Program-made: the position numbers and the translations under genes
Part shown: positions 47,647-56,042 of the stretch, piece after piece
How the letters are laid out: every line of letters begins with the position of its first letter
Numbering within the stretch: the stretch's first letter is position 1
DNA from: Sutcliffiella horikoshii
GTDB lineage: Bacteria; Bacillota; Bacilli; Bacillales; Bacillaceae_I
NCBI RefSeq assembly: GCF_019931755.1
Contig: NZ_CP082918.1
Coordinates: 1,282,001 to 1,346,000 of the forward strand
Direction of reading: 5' to 3'
DNA: 64,000 nucleotides
The notes under the pieces: generated by a model
Databases searched by the model: none
Seen by the model: the letters and a program-made list of their open reading frames with translations, nothing else
What the model was told of the DNA's origin: nothing

Positions 47647-48576
47647 ATGACAAAGTACTTGTTGCAACGTATCTTATATATGTTTATCACCTTATTCTTA
47701 ATTGCCTCATTTACATTCTTCCTGATGAAGATGATGCCAGGTTCCCCATTTACGATGCAAGACAAACTGTCAGAAGCACAAAAAGCAATTCTAAATGCCA
47801 AATATGGTCTTGATGATCCAATGCCTGTACAATATTTGAAATATCTAGGAAGCCTAGTTCAAGGTGATCTTGGTATCTCGTTTCAATATGACAACAGAAG
47901 CGTTACGAGTTTGATTATGCAGCGTATCGGCCCATCAGCTCAACTTGGGTTCCAAGCAATGTTCTTCGGTACAATAATCGGAATATTCTTAGGAGTTATT
48001 GCTGCATTAAGACAAAACACATGGGTTGACTACGGTTCCACCATTATGGCCGTGCTTGGTAAATCGATTCCTTCCTTTGTTTTCGCAGGATTATTACAAT
48101 ACTGGATTGGGGTTAAACTTGGCTGGTTTCCAGTTGCCTTCTGGTCAGGATGGGAATTTACGGTCCTGCCAACGATTGCACTAGCGATGTTCCCAATCGC
48201 CATTTCCGCACGTTTCATGCGTACCGAAATGATCGAGGTTTTAGGTTCAGATTATATTACTTTGGCACGTGCTAAAGGTGCTTCCAATTATGATATCGCA
48301 GTAAAGCATGCATTAAGAAATGCATTGATTCCAGTCGTAACGGTTCTAGGACCGTTGGCTGTAAGTTTGATGACAGGAACACTTGTTATTGAGAAAATCT
48401 TCTCTATCCCAGGTCTTGGAGAACAGTTTGTGCGATCCATTACAACAAACGACTATCCAGTAATCATGGGAACGACATTGTTCTTTGCAGCACTTTTCAT
48501 TGTCATCGTTCTTGTAGTTGATATTCTTTATGGAATTATCGACCCGCGTATTCGCCTGGCAGGAGGTAAGAAATAA
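47647..48576 (+). CDS. oppB: oligopeptide ABC transporter permease OppB
   Basis: 309-residue permease with six helices and the loop LARAKGASNYDIAVKHALRN near residue 208. AGGAGG lies before the ATG. Its stop overlaps the start of oppC (TAATG). Confidence 0.95.
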   Translation: MTKYLLQRILYMFITLFLIASFTFFLMKMMPGSPFTMQDKLSEAQKAILNAKYGLDDPMPVQYLKYLGSLVQGDLGISFQYDNRSVTSLIMQRIGPSAQLGFQAMFFGTIIGIFLGVIAALRQNTWVDYGSTIMAVLGKSIPSFVFAGLLQYWIGVKLGWFPVAFWSGWEFTVLPTIALAMFPIAISARFMRTEMIEVLGSDYITLARAKGASNYDIAVKHALRNALIPVVTVLGPLAVSLMTGTLVIEKIFSIPGLGEQFVRSITTNDYPVIMGTTLFFAALFIVIVLVVDILYGIIDPRIRLAGGKK

Positions 48577-49586
48577 TGAATAACAACAAATTTGATAAAC
48601 TGCCAAAGGAATTATTCCAACCGGCGGTACAAGACCCTAGTAAAAGTGAAAAAATAGCGAAACCAAGTTTGACCTATTGGCAAACTGCATGGTTGCGCAT
48701 TAAGAAAAATAAAGCAGCTATTGCTGGAGCTGTTATTCTAATCGTCATTGCATTTCTTGCACTTTTTGGACCATTTATGAATAATCACGGTTTTAATACT
48801 CAGGATGTAACACAGGGGAATCTTCCTCCTAAAGTTCCTGGCATTGAGAAACTTGGTATCATGGATGGAACAAGAGATGGAGTGGACGTTTACGAACAAC
48901 GTGGAGTTGAAGATTATTATTGGTTCGGTACCGATAGTCTTGGACGTGACTTATGGACACGTGTTTGGACAGGTACACGTATTTCTCTATACATTGCCCT
49001 ATTAGCAGCTTTCATTGATATGGTAATAGGTGTAGCTTATGGTGGAATTTCAGGTTTTTACGGTGGACGTACAGATAACATCATGCAACGTATCATCGAA
49101 GTTTTAGTTGGTATTCCAAATTTAGTTATCGTTATTCTAATGATTCTCGTACTTGAGCCGGGGATTATAGCGATTACCATAGCATTAACCATAACCGGTT
49201 GGGTCGGAATGGCCAGGGTCGTCCGGGGGCAGGTTCTAAAGCTTAAGAGCCAGGAATATGTCCTTGCATCCAAAACGCTCGGTTCAACCAATAACCGAAT
49301 CATAACTAAACACTTACTGCCGAACGTGGTAGGAGTAGTCATCATTAATACGATGTTTACCATTCCAAGTGCTATTTTCTTCGAGGCATTCCTAAGCTTC
49401 ATCGGACTCGGCTTGAAGCCTCCTATGGCATCACTTGGTACGTTAATAGACGACGGATTCAAATCCTTGCAGATCTTCCCGCACATCATGGTGTTCCCAG
49501 CAATTATCATCAGTTTATTGATGATTGCGTTTAACCTTGTAGCGGACGGGTTCCGTGATGCATTAGATCCTAAGATGAAAGACTAG
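48576..49586 (+). CDS. oppC: oligopeptide ABC transporter permease OppC
   Basis: 336-residue permease. A soluble N-terminus (1-42), the first helix, then an extracellular insert of about 60 residues up to FGTDSLGRDLWTRVWTGTR (about 114-132), followed by five further helices. It forms the channel with OppB. Confidence 0.95.
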   Translation: MNNNKFDKLPKELFQPAVQDPSKSEKIAKPSLTYWQTAWLRIKKNKAAIAGAVILIVIAFLALFGPFMNNHGFNTQDVTQGNLPPKVPGIEKLGIMDGTRDGVDVYEQRGVEDYYWFGTDSLGRDLWTRVWTGTRISLYIALLAAFIDMVIGVAYGGISGFYGGRTDNIMQRIIEVLVGIPNLVIVILMILVLEPGIIAITIALTITGWVGMARVVRGQVLKLKSQEYVLASKTLGSTNNRIITKHLLPNVVGVVIINTMFTIPSAIFFEAFLSFIGLGLKPPMASLGTLIDDGFKSLQIFPHIMVFPAIIISLLMIAFNLVADGFRDALDPKMKD

Positions 49587-49608
49587 TTATAAAGGCAGGT
49601 GAATGACA

Positions 49609-50688
49609 ATGGAAAAAATTCTTGAAGTGAAAAACTTACATGTTTCTTTTGATACATTCGGAGGAGAAGTCAAGGCTATCCGTGGAGTTGATTTTGATTT
49701 AAAAAAAGGTGAAACGTTGGCGATTGTGGGGGAATCCGGGTCCGGAAAATCCGTAACTACAAAAACCGTTATGCGTTTATTACCTAAACATAATTCCAAT
49801 ATTAAACACGGTGAAATCTTATTTGACGGAAAAGACTTAGCAAAGCTTTCTGAAAAAGAAATGCAGAACATCCGCGGAAAAGAAATCGCAATGATTTTCC
49901 AGGATCCAATGACTTCTCTAAATCCGACAATGACTGTTGGTAAACAGATTATGGAAGGAATCATTAAACATCAGAAACTGAGCAAAAGCGCCGCTGCAGA
50001 AAAAGCAATCGACTTGCTTCGTCTTGTAGGAATTCCAATGCCAGAAGAACGCTTTAAGCAATATCCTCACCAATTCTCTGGTGGGATGAGACAAAGGGTT
50101 GTTATCGCAATCTCACTTGCTTGTAACCCTAAAGTGTTAATTGCGGATGAACCGACTACTGCACTGGACGTAACCATCCAAGCACAGATTCTTGATTTGA
50201 TGAAAGACCTTCAGAAGAAAATAGATACATCCATCATTTTTATTACACATGATCTTGGTGTTGTAGCAAATGTTGCAGACCGTGTAGCTGTTATGTATGG
50301 TGGCCAAATCATTGAAACGGGAACGGTGGACGAGATTTTCTACGATCCACGCCACCCTTACACATGGGGGTTATTAAGCTCCATGCCTGATTTAGACCTA
50401 GGTGATGAAGATGAGCTTTATGCGATTCCAGGTTCACCACCTGATTTGTCTGATCCACCAAAAGGAGATGCATTTGCTCCTCGTAACGAATTCGCTATGC
50501 AAATTGATTTGGAAATGGAGCCGCCAATGTTCCAAGTTTCCAAAACGCACTTTGCGAAAACGTGGTTGTTACATGAAGATGCACCAGCGGTAGAACCACC
50601 ACTTGCTGTTCAAAAGCGTCGACGTCACATGCCACAAAACTTCGAAAAGCCTGTTTTGGTAAAGGACGGTGGAAACAATGGCAACTAA
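49609..50688 (+). CDS. oppD: oligopeptide ABC transporter ATPase OppD
   Basis: 359 residues with Walker A GESGSGKS, signature FSGGMRQR and Walker B LIADEPT. The C-terminal oligopeptide domain lacks the usual CxxxC cysteine pair (it reads [10 protein letters not shown]), unlike AppD. The ATG at 49609 is eight bases from AGGCAGGTG; the ATG at 49603 is too close. Its end overlaps oppF by 11 bases. Confidence 0.94.
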   Translation: MEKILEVKNLHVSFDTFGGEVKAIRGVDFDLKKGETLAIVGESGSGKSVTTKTVMRLLPKHNSNIKHGEILFDGKDLAKLSEKEMQNIRGKEIAMIFQDPMTSLNPTMTVGKQIMEGIIKHQKLSKSAAAEKAIDLLRLVGIPMPEERFKQYPHQFSGGMRQRVVIAISLACNPKVLIADEPTTALDVTIQAQILDLMKDLQKKIDTSIIFITHDLGVVANVADRVAVMYGGQIIETGTVDEIFYDPRHPYTWGLLSSMPDLDLGDEDELYAIPGSPPDLSDPPKGDAFAPRNEFAMQIDLEMEPPMFQVSKTHFAKTWLLHEDAPAVEPPLAVQKRRRHMPQNFEKPVLVKDGGNNGN

Positions 50689-51622
50689 TGAAAAATTAGT
50701 GGAAATTCGCAACCTGAAGCAGTATTTTAACGAAGGAAAGCCGAATATGGTCAAGGCTGTAGATGGCTTGAACTTTGATATCTTTCGCGGTGAAACACTA
50801 GGACTTGTTGGAGAGTCCGGATGTGGGAAGTCTACGACAGGCCGTACCATCATCCGCCTTTATGATGCAACAGACGGAGAAGTACTCTATGAAGGGGAAA
50901 ACGTCCACGGCAAAAAGTCTAAGAAAGACTTGTTGAAATTCAACCGTAAGATGCAAATGATCTTCCAAGATCCATCTGCATCCTTGAACCCTCGAATGAC
51001 GGTTGCTGATTGTATCGCAGAAGGCATCGATATTCACGGTTTGGCTAAGTCGAAGAAAGAGCGTCTAGCTCGAGTGCATGAACTACTAGAAACGGTTGGT
51101 TTAAATAAAGAGCACGCCAACCGCTATCCACACGAATTCAGTGGTGGACAGCGTCAACGTATCGGTATTGCTCGTGCACTAGCAGTGGAACCGGATTTCA
51201 TCATTGCCGATGAGCCGATTTCAGCATTGGACGTTTCCATACAGGCACAGGTTGTCAACTTGATGAAAAAGCTTCAAAAGGAAAAAGGTCTAACGTATTT
51301 ATTCATTGCCCATGACCTTTCCATGGTGAAATACATCTCCGACCGTATCGGAGTAATGTATTTCGGTAAAATCGTAGAACTTGCAAATAGTGATGATTTG
51401 TATAACAATCCGATTCACCCGTACACAAAATCCTTGCTATCCGCGATTCCTCAACCGGATCCGGATTCCGAGCGCACCCGTAAACGTTTTGCTTACGACC
51501 CAGCGTCCCATGGCTATGCCAAGGATGAGGAGTTAGAGTTGCGTGAAGTACGACCAGGACACTTTGTCTTGTGTTCAGAAGCAGAGTACAAGAAGTATCA
51601 AGCTGAGTATGCAGGGAAATAA
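50678..51622 (+). CDS. oppF: oligopeptide ABC transporter ATPase OppF
   Basis: 314 residues from the ATG at 50678; a GTG at 50669 is less likely. Walker A GESGCGKS, signature FSGGQRQR and Walker B FIIADEPISALD are present. The C-terminal block also lacks the cysteine cluster (EVRPGHFVLCSE only). It pairs with OppD. Confidence 0.94.
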   Translation: MATNEKLVEIRNLKQYFNEGKPNMVKAVDGLNFDIFRGETLGLVGESGCGKSTTGRTIIRLYDATDGEVLYEGENVHGKKSKKDLLKFNRKMQMIFQDPSASLNPRMTVADCIAEGIDIHGLAKSKKERLARVHELLETVGLNKEHANRYPHEFSGGQRQRIGIARALAVEPDFIIADEPISALDVSIQAQVVNLMKKLQKEKGLTYLFIAHDLSMVKYISDRIGVMYFGKIVELANSDDLYNNPIHPYTKSLLSAIPQPDPDSERTRKRFAYDPASHGYAKDEELELREVRPGHFVLCSEAEYKKYQAEYAGK

Positions 51623-51632
51623 ATTTTTCTAG

Positions 51633-51668
51633 AAAACCGATTCCTCTATTGTGGGGGTCGGTTTTTTT
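51633..51668 (+). terminator. terminator of the opp operon
   Basis: AAAACCGA and TCGGTTTT arms with partly paired interior, then seven T, 11 bases after oppF. Confidence 0.75.
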
Positions 51669-51690
51669 GTTGGGCTTGGGCGGGGGTGGC

Positions 51691-52158
51691 GGTTCTAAAT
51701 GACCGAAGTTCTGTGAAATGAAGGGGAATTGTCTAATAGAACGGTTCTATACGCCTGAAGCTCATGGAAAAGAGGAGGAAATGTCTAATAGAACGGCTCT
51801 ATACGCCCGAAGCTCGGGGAAAAGAGGAGGAGATGTCTAATAGAACGGCTCTATACGCCCGAAGCTCGGGGAAAAGAGGAGGAAATGTCTAATAGAAGGG
51901 CTCTATACGCCCGAAGCACGGGGAAAAGAAGTGGAAATGTCTAATAGAACGCTTCTCTATGACCGAAAGCACTCCGCAAAAGCGAAAACGGTAAGAGAGA
52001 GCCAGTCTCTCCGCCCGAAAGCACTTCGCAAAAGCGAAAACGGTAAGAGAGAGCCAGTCTCTCCGCCCGAAACTCCTCCACAAAAGCCAAAACGGTAAGA
52101 GAGAAGCCGTCTCTCCACCCAAACCCCCTCCGCAAAACCCAAAATGGTAACAAAGAAG
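51691..52158. repeat. tandem array of nine 52-bp units with hairpins
   Basis: GGTTCTA-type cores recur at 51691, 51743, 51795, 51847, 51899 and, in a second subtype, 51951, 52003, 52055 and 52107, exactly 52 bases apart, with a decayed tenth start at 52159. The first subtype carries TGTCTAATAGAACGG, the second ACGGTAAGAGAGAGCC. Most units hold a hairpin of five-base arms and a five-base loop: ATAGA/TCTAT in the first subtype, AGAGA/TCTCT in the second. Because 52 is not a multiple of three, open frames across it shift each unit and are not taken as genes. It lies between oppF and the DUF4015 gene. Confidence 0.88.
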
Positions 52159-52293
52159 CCTGGATGAAATCTGACAACTCCACCACTCTAGTACTCTCGA
52201 ATTATTTTGAAGGAAATTGTTGAAAAAGGTAAAAAAACAACGATTTTCCAGTATAATAGAGATAGCATATAAGAGAAGGGATTTTGAAATGAA

Positions 52294-53508
52294 ATGATGA
52301 AAAAAATGATTGGTGGTCTTGTGGCTGCAGTCGGAATTTTCGTATTAGGTGGAACGTTCGTACAAGCAGAAGGAGAAGAAGTACTTCAAGCTGCACAACA
52401 TGCAACAAAAAAGGTGGAAATGCAAACTCGCGAGTTACCAGTATCGATTGCGAGATTTGCGTTTGACTCTGGATATACCTTCACTTACCCTGATGCAGTT
52501 AGAGGAATCTATGTAACGGGACATTCCGCAGGCGGAGAAAGATTTCCACGCTTACTGGATCTACTGAACAAAACAGATCTTAACGCAATGGTTATTGATA
52601 TTAAAGATGATCATGGATACCTGACTTACATACCGGAGGAGGAAAACTCCCCATTCATGGACATTGCGCAGCCTTATATCAAGGACCCCAAACAAATGAT
52701 GAAAACCTTGGAAGAAAATGAAGTATACCCTATCGGTAGAATCGTAGTTTTCAAGGATACTGTGCTAGCAAAGAAGCGCCCGGATTTATCTTTTCAGGAA
52801 AATGGTAAAGTATGGGTGAACGGACGTGAAGAAGCATTTGTTAGTCCTTTCCTAAAAGAAGTGTGGGACTACAATATTGATATTGCGATTGAAGCGGCTA
52901 AAATGGGCTTTCAGGAAATACAGTTCGATTATGTGCGTTTCCCTGAAGGATTTGAAAAGAGAGACACAAGTCTTGAATACACTTATGGGGAATATAAGGA
53001 TTTAGATATGGACAATGTCCAAAAACGAGTGGAAGCAGTGACGGATTTTGTAGAGTATGCTCGTGAGAGATTAGAACCTTACAATGTTCAGGTGTCTGTG
53101 GATATCTTTGGTTATACAGCAACGTTGCCAGAAGCACCAGGAATCGGACAGAACTTCAGTCGCATTTCAGAGCACGTGGATGTTATTTCATCTATGATTT
53201 ATCCAAGCCACTGGACAGCTTATTTTGGGATTGCAAAACCGGATACAGAACCATATAAACTGATTGCTGAGTATTCTAAGCTTGAAAATGCCAAGCTAGA
53301 CGAGTTGGAAAATAGGCCAGTATCAAGACCTTGGATTCAGGACTTCACAGCAACTTGGCTTGGGGCGGGCAATTATATTCCATATGGACCGAAAGAAGTG
53401 GAAGATCAAATCCTTGCTCTAAACGAAAATGGAATTGATGAATACTTAATATGGAATGCAGGTAACAACTATACAGAAGGACTAGACTTTACACCTTTGA
53501 ATGATTAA
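52294..53508 (+). CDS. secreted glycoside-hydrolase-like protein (DUF4015)
   Basis: 404 residues. A signal peptide (about 1-26, ending VQA) is followed by a TIM-barrel-like domain with the conserved IQFDYVRFPEGF (about 208-219) and DIFGYTA (about 269) typical of the DUF4015 putative glycoside hydrolases (COG1306). The substrate is unknown; a cell wall or exopolysaccharide role is possible. GTATAATAGA at 52251 could be its -10 element. Confidence 0.82.
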   Translation: MMKKMIGGLVAAVGIFVLGGTFVQAEGEEVLQAAQHATKKVEMQTRELPVSIARFAFDSGYTFTYPDAVRGIYVTGHSAGGERFPRLLDLLNKTDLNAMVIDIKDDHGYLTYIPEEENSPFMDIAQPYIKDPKQMMKTLEENEVYPIGRIVVFKDTVLAKKRPDLSFQENGKVWVNGREEAFVSPFLKEVWDYNIDIAIEAAKMGFQEIQFDYVRFPEGFEKRDTSLEYTYGEYKDLDMDNVQKRVEAVTDFVEYARERLEPYNVQVSVDIFGYTATLPEAPGIGQNFSRISEHVDVISSMIYPSHWTAYFGIAKPDTEPYKLIAEYSKLENAKLDELENRPVSRPWIQDFTATWLGAGNYIPYGPKEVEDQILALNENGIDEYLIWNAGNNYTEGLDFTPLND

Positions 53509-53547
53509 GACTTAATACAAAATTAGATATTGTTCTTTGTCGCTTCG

Positions 53548-53587
53548 AAAAACCTCATTAAAAGTAATATTTTAATGAGGTTTTTTT
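53548..53587 (+). terminator. terminator of the DUF4015 gene
   Basis: AACCTCATTAAAA and TTTTAATGAGGTT with a six-base loop, then seven T. Confidence 0.88.
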
Positions 53588-53665
53588 ATTTTTCTCCGCG
53601 TTTGTCCATATCCAAGTTTGGGAGTATTTCATTATATAGGAGTAAATAGGAGAGGGGAGAACAAA

Positions 53666-54310
53666 ATGTCCAAAAGAAAGAATAAATTTAACAATCAATG
53701 CTTTTCTTGCGATGACTTGGAAAGAGCAGGACTTGGGTCTGGAATGGCTGCAAAGGAATTGTCGTTTCAACCTTTAACGACAACTACCACAACTTTTCCC
53801 ATATTAATATCACTTGATGATGCATTAACTACTCCAGGAATTGAATTTTTAAGAAATGGAATATCTTCAGGACTTCAAACAACAACAGGTGGTATTTACG
53901 ACCTTTCATATATTGTAAGTTCTACAGTAACGACTCTTACTGGAGTTGCCAACACATTGATATTCGAGCTTGTAACAAGCACAGGAAGGGTAATACCAGA
54001 TTCTACATCTTCTCAATCTTTTCCTGCAGCATCGGTAGCAGGATTTGCTGCTAATACCAATTTAGAGGTAGCGGTGAGAGCAAGATTGTTCCCGGGTGAA
54101 TCTGTTTCCATAGTGTTGAGATCAATTACCCCATTAATATCAGCAGGAACCATTTCTATCAACACAGCATCATTGTTTATTACACCAACGGCAGATATTG
54201 AAGAATTTAGAGAAGAATCATCACATTGTAAAGAAACAGAAACCAGAAAAGATCCTTGCAAAAAAGCCTTGTATTTAAGTGCTTATAAAAACTCGTCCTA
54301 TAGAAATTAA
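53666..54310 (+). CDS. putative exosporium/spore-surface protein, ExsF/BxpB-like
   Basis: 214 residues. A short N-terminus with CFSCDD and a Thr-rich stretch leads to an all-beta domain (about 45-185). The pattern GIYDLSYIV, IFELVTSTGRVIP, LFPGESVSIVLRSI and ISINTASLFI follows the layout of B. cereus ExsF/BxpB exosporium basal-layer proteins (GIYQISYTL, then NPGDLIRIVPVELIGT and AALTV), recalled from memory. A C-terminal Cys/Lys/Glu-rich tail (CKETETRKDPCKK) is an addition. The ATG at 53666 follows AGGGGAG. Stand-alone gene; a sporulation promoter could not be defined. Homology is suggestive only. Confidence 0.5.
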   Translation: MSKRKNKFNNQCFSCDDLERAGLGSGMAAKELSFQPLTTTTTTFPILISLDDALTTPGIEFLRNGISSGLQTTTGGIYDLSYIVSSTVTTLTGVANTLIFELVTSTGRVIPDSTSSQSFPAASVAGFAANTNLEVAVRARLFPGESVSIVLRSITPLISAGTISINTASLFITPTADIEEFREESSHCKETETRKDPCKKALYLSAYKNSSYRN

Positions 54311-54330
54311 AAGTATGCTTTAAAAGTTAA

Positions 54331-54374
54331 AAAGCCGACTGCCCTCCTAATTAAGAAAGGACAATCGGCTTTTA
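54331..54374. terminator. terminator after the ExsF-like gene
   Basis: AAAGCCGA and TCGGCTTT arms with a partly paired interior, followed by T on the plus side. It lies between convergent genes. Confidence 0.75.
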
Positions 54375-54378
54375 TCAG

Positions 54379-54564
54379 TTATTTCTTTTTCCCACCAACA
54401 CTCTTCCAACCAGCCTGCACACTTGCAGACTTATCGAAGCTTTCAGAGCCTTTCTTTCCGCCAAAAAGCTTTTCTCCGATACCGTTTGTTAGTACGCCCA
54501 TAACGGCGGTAATTCCGATTACCAGTATTGCTACGATAGTAAAGTCAATGAAATATTCAATCAA
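54379..54564 (-). CDS. small membrane protein, 61 residues
   Basis: One N-terminal helix (about 3-28, FIDFTIVAILVIGITAVMGV) and a basic Gly/Ser/Lys tail ending SVGGKKK. AGGGGA is best placed for the TTG at 54564; a longer frame from 54609 lacks a site. It is unrecognised. Confidence 0.6.
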   Translation of the reverse strand: MIEYFIDFTIVAILVIGITAVMGVLTNGIGEKLFGGKKGSESFDKSASVQAGWKSVGGKKK

Positions 54565-54734
54565 AACCACACATCCCCTTTGTCTTATGTAATCGTATAC
54601 AAAAAACAATCATACTCCTATTGTATGGTATGTTTAATAGAAAGGGAAGAGGGTATATTAACACTGAGGTCTGTTCAAGTTTGTTATACTTAAGGTGTAC
54701 ATAGAGATATAAAGAAAGGGGAGTTTATTACAGA

Positions 54735-55310
54735 ATGAATTGGTATGAGAAATTAAATCAGTATTTTCCAGTAGAAGAGATGAAATCAAGGGAGCATATG
54801 GAGCTTCTTTTAAAAGAAAGAGGGGACATTTATCACAAGGATGAAGGAGAGCATCATGTATTAATGTATGTGGAGCTTGATAACTTCATTTTCATCGACT
54901 ACTTGTTTGTTTCAAAAGATGCAAGAGGGATGGGACTGGGACATAAGTTGCTAGACAAAATGAAGGAAAAAGGCAAGCCGATTATTTTAGAAGTAGAGCC
55001 AGTGGATTACGAAGACACTGATACAGAAAAACGACTTCGCTTTTATAAAAGAGAAGGGTTTGAACATGCGACATCCATAGGCTATAGACGTCGTTCTCTT
55101 GCCACAAATGAAGTGAATGCGATGGAGATCCTTTACTGGTCACCGACAGATGCAGGTGAAGAGGCGATCTACGAGGGAATGAAGGCTACATACGAGCAAA
55201 TTCATACATATAAAGATAAAGAACTGTACGGTGAATCTTATGATAAAGTAGACAAAGTACTTACCTATGATGAAGACGATGATAATGAGGATATTTTATC
55301 TAAATTGTAA
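54735..55310 (+). CDS. yjbC: GNAT family acetyltransferase YjbC
   Basis: 191 residues. The GNAT acetyl-CoA loop is ARGMGLGHKLLDKM (about 70-83) and the end is acidic (DEDDDNEDILSKL). In B. subtilis yjbC lies after opp and next to spx, with stress-controlled promoters. Here spx is absent from the neighbourhood. The substrate is unknown. Confidence 0.8.
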   Translation: MNWYEKLNQYFPVEEMKSREHMELLLKERGDIYHKDEGEHHVLMYVELDNFIFIDYLFVSKDARGMGLGHKLLDKMKEKGKPIILEVEPVDYEDTDTEKRLRFYKREGFEHATSIGYRRRSLATNEVNAMEILYWSPTDAGEEAIYEGMKATYEQIHTYKDKELYGESYDKVDKVLTYDEDDDNEDILSKL

Positions 55311-55374
55311 AAAAACGTTAGTTCATATGACGAGAAATAGAACCATTACCCACGGGTAGTGGTTTTTTAACAAG

Positions 55375-55400
55375 AAAATACTTGCATAAACAAGTATTTT
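55375..55400. promoter_or_regulatory. palindromic operator of the marR gene
   Basis: A perfect 10-bp inverted repeat, AAAATACTTG and CAAGTATTTT, with spacer CATAAA, lies 36 bases before the MarR gene. Its TTG-N6-CAA core recurs twice before the downstream importer. Confidence 0.7.
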
Positions 55401-55435
55401 TCGTTAAAATAAAATCGCTGAGAGGAGTTGAAAAG

Positions 55436-55879
55436 ATGAAACCTGACAGTAACTACAAATTAGATGATTCAATAGGTTATAAACTTTTCCATGCATCAAG
55501 ACTAATGAATAATCGCATTAACAAATATTTTAAAGAGAACGAATTTCCAGTCACCTATGAACAATGGCAAATACTGAGTAGATTGTATGAGAGGGACGGG
55601 CTAACGCAAAATCAAATTGCAGAACTAAATGAGAAAGATCAACCAAGCGTTTCGCGTTTAATAGTGAACATGGTAAATAGGGGATTGGTAACAAGGTCAC
55701 AACACCCTTCTGATGCGAGGATTAATATTATTAATCTTACAGAACAGGCAAAAGAGTCGGAGGAGAAGCTTAAGACCATTGCAAATCAAACGATTCAAGA
55801 CGCAACGAAAGGGATAGATCCTGAAGATGTGACAAAATGCCTTAGAATGCTGGATCAAATTAGAGCAAATCTTAAATAA
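55436..55879 (+). CDS. MarR family transcriptional regulator
   Basis: 147 residues with the MarR winged helix: QWQILSRLYERDGLTQNQIA, then the recognition helix NEKDQPSVSRLIVNMVNRGLV and the wing SQHPSDARINIINLT. The ATG at 55436 follows AGAGGAG by eight bases; a longer frame from a TTG has none. Matching palindromes before this gene and before the siderophore importer suggest it controls both. The ligand is unknown. Confidence 0.88.
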   Translation: MKPDSNYKLDDSIGYKLFHASRLMNNRINKYFKENEFPVTYEQWQILSRLYERDGLTQNQIAELNEKDQPSVSRLIVNMVNRGLVTRSQHPSDARINIINLTEQAKESEEKLKTIANQTIQDATKGIDPEDVTKCLRMLDQIRANLK

Positions 55880-55886
55880 AAAATGT

Positions 55887-55940
55887 TTGTTTAAGCAAGT
55901 AATAGGCTCAGGGTTATTAGTTGTTTAAACAAGTATTTTT
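55887..55940. promoter_or_regulatory. paired MarR-type operators before the siderophore importer
   Basis: TTTGTTTAAGCAAGTAAT (55886-55903) and TTGTTTAAACAAGTATTTTT (55921-55940) both show TTG-N6-CAA. The second shares the 15 bases TAAACAAGTATTTTT with 55387-55401 at the marR gene. Confidence 0.6.
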
Positions 55941-55995
55941 ACAAAAGATAAATTATAGGGAAAATACTGTTTGGCTTATTTTTTTTAACCGCTAT

Positions 55996-56010
55996 TGAGA
56001 ATGATTATCT
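55996..56010. promoter_or_regulatory. Fur box of the siderophore importer
   Basis: TGAGAATGATTATCT matches the 7-1-7 Fur consensus TGATAATNATTATCA in 13 of 15 positions, 32 bases before the first permease start. Iron-replete Fur would repress here. Confidence 0.8.
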
Positions 56011-56042
56011 ATTTCAAATACAGTGTAAGGAAGGAAAACATA

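Noticed and set aside
51691..52158. CRISPR array
   Set aside because: The units are contiguous 52-mers without unique spacers and no cas genes are present.
51889..52186. Open frames of 61-81 codons on the minus strand across the 52-bp array
   Set aside because: They arise from the repeats in several frames at once, lack ribosome sites, and the period shifts frame at each unit.
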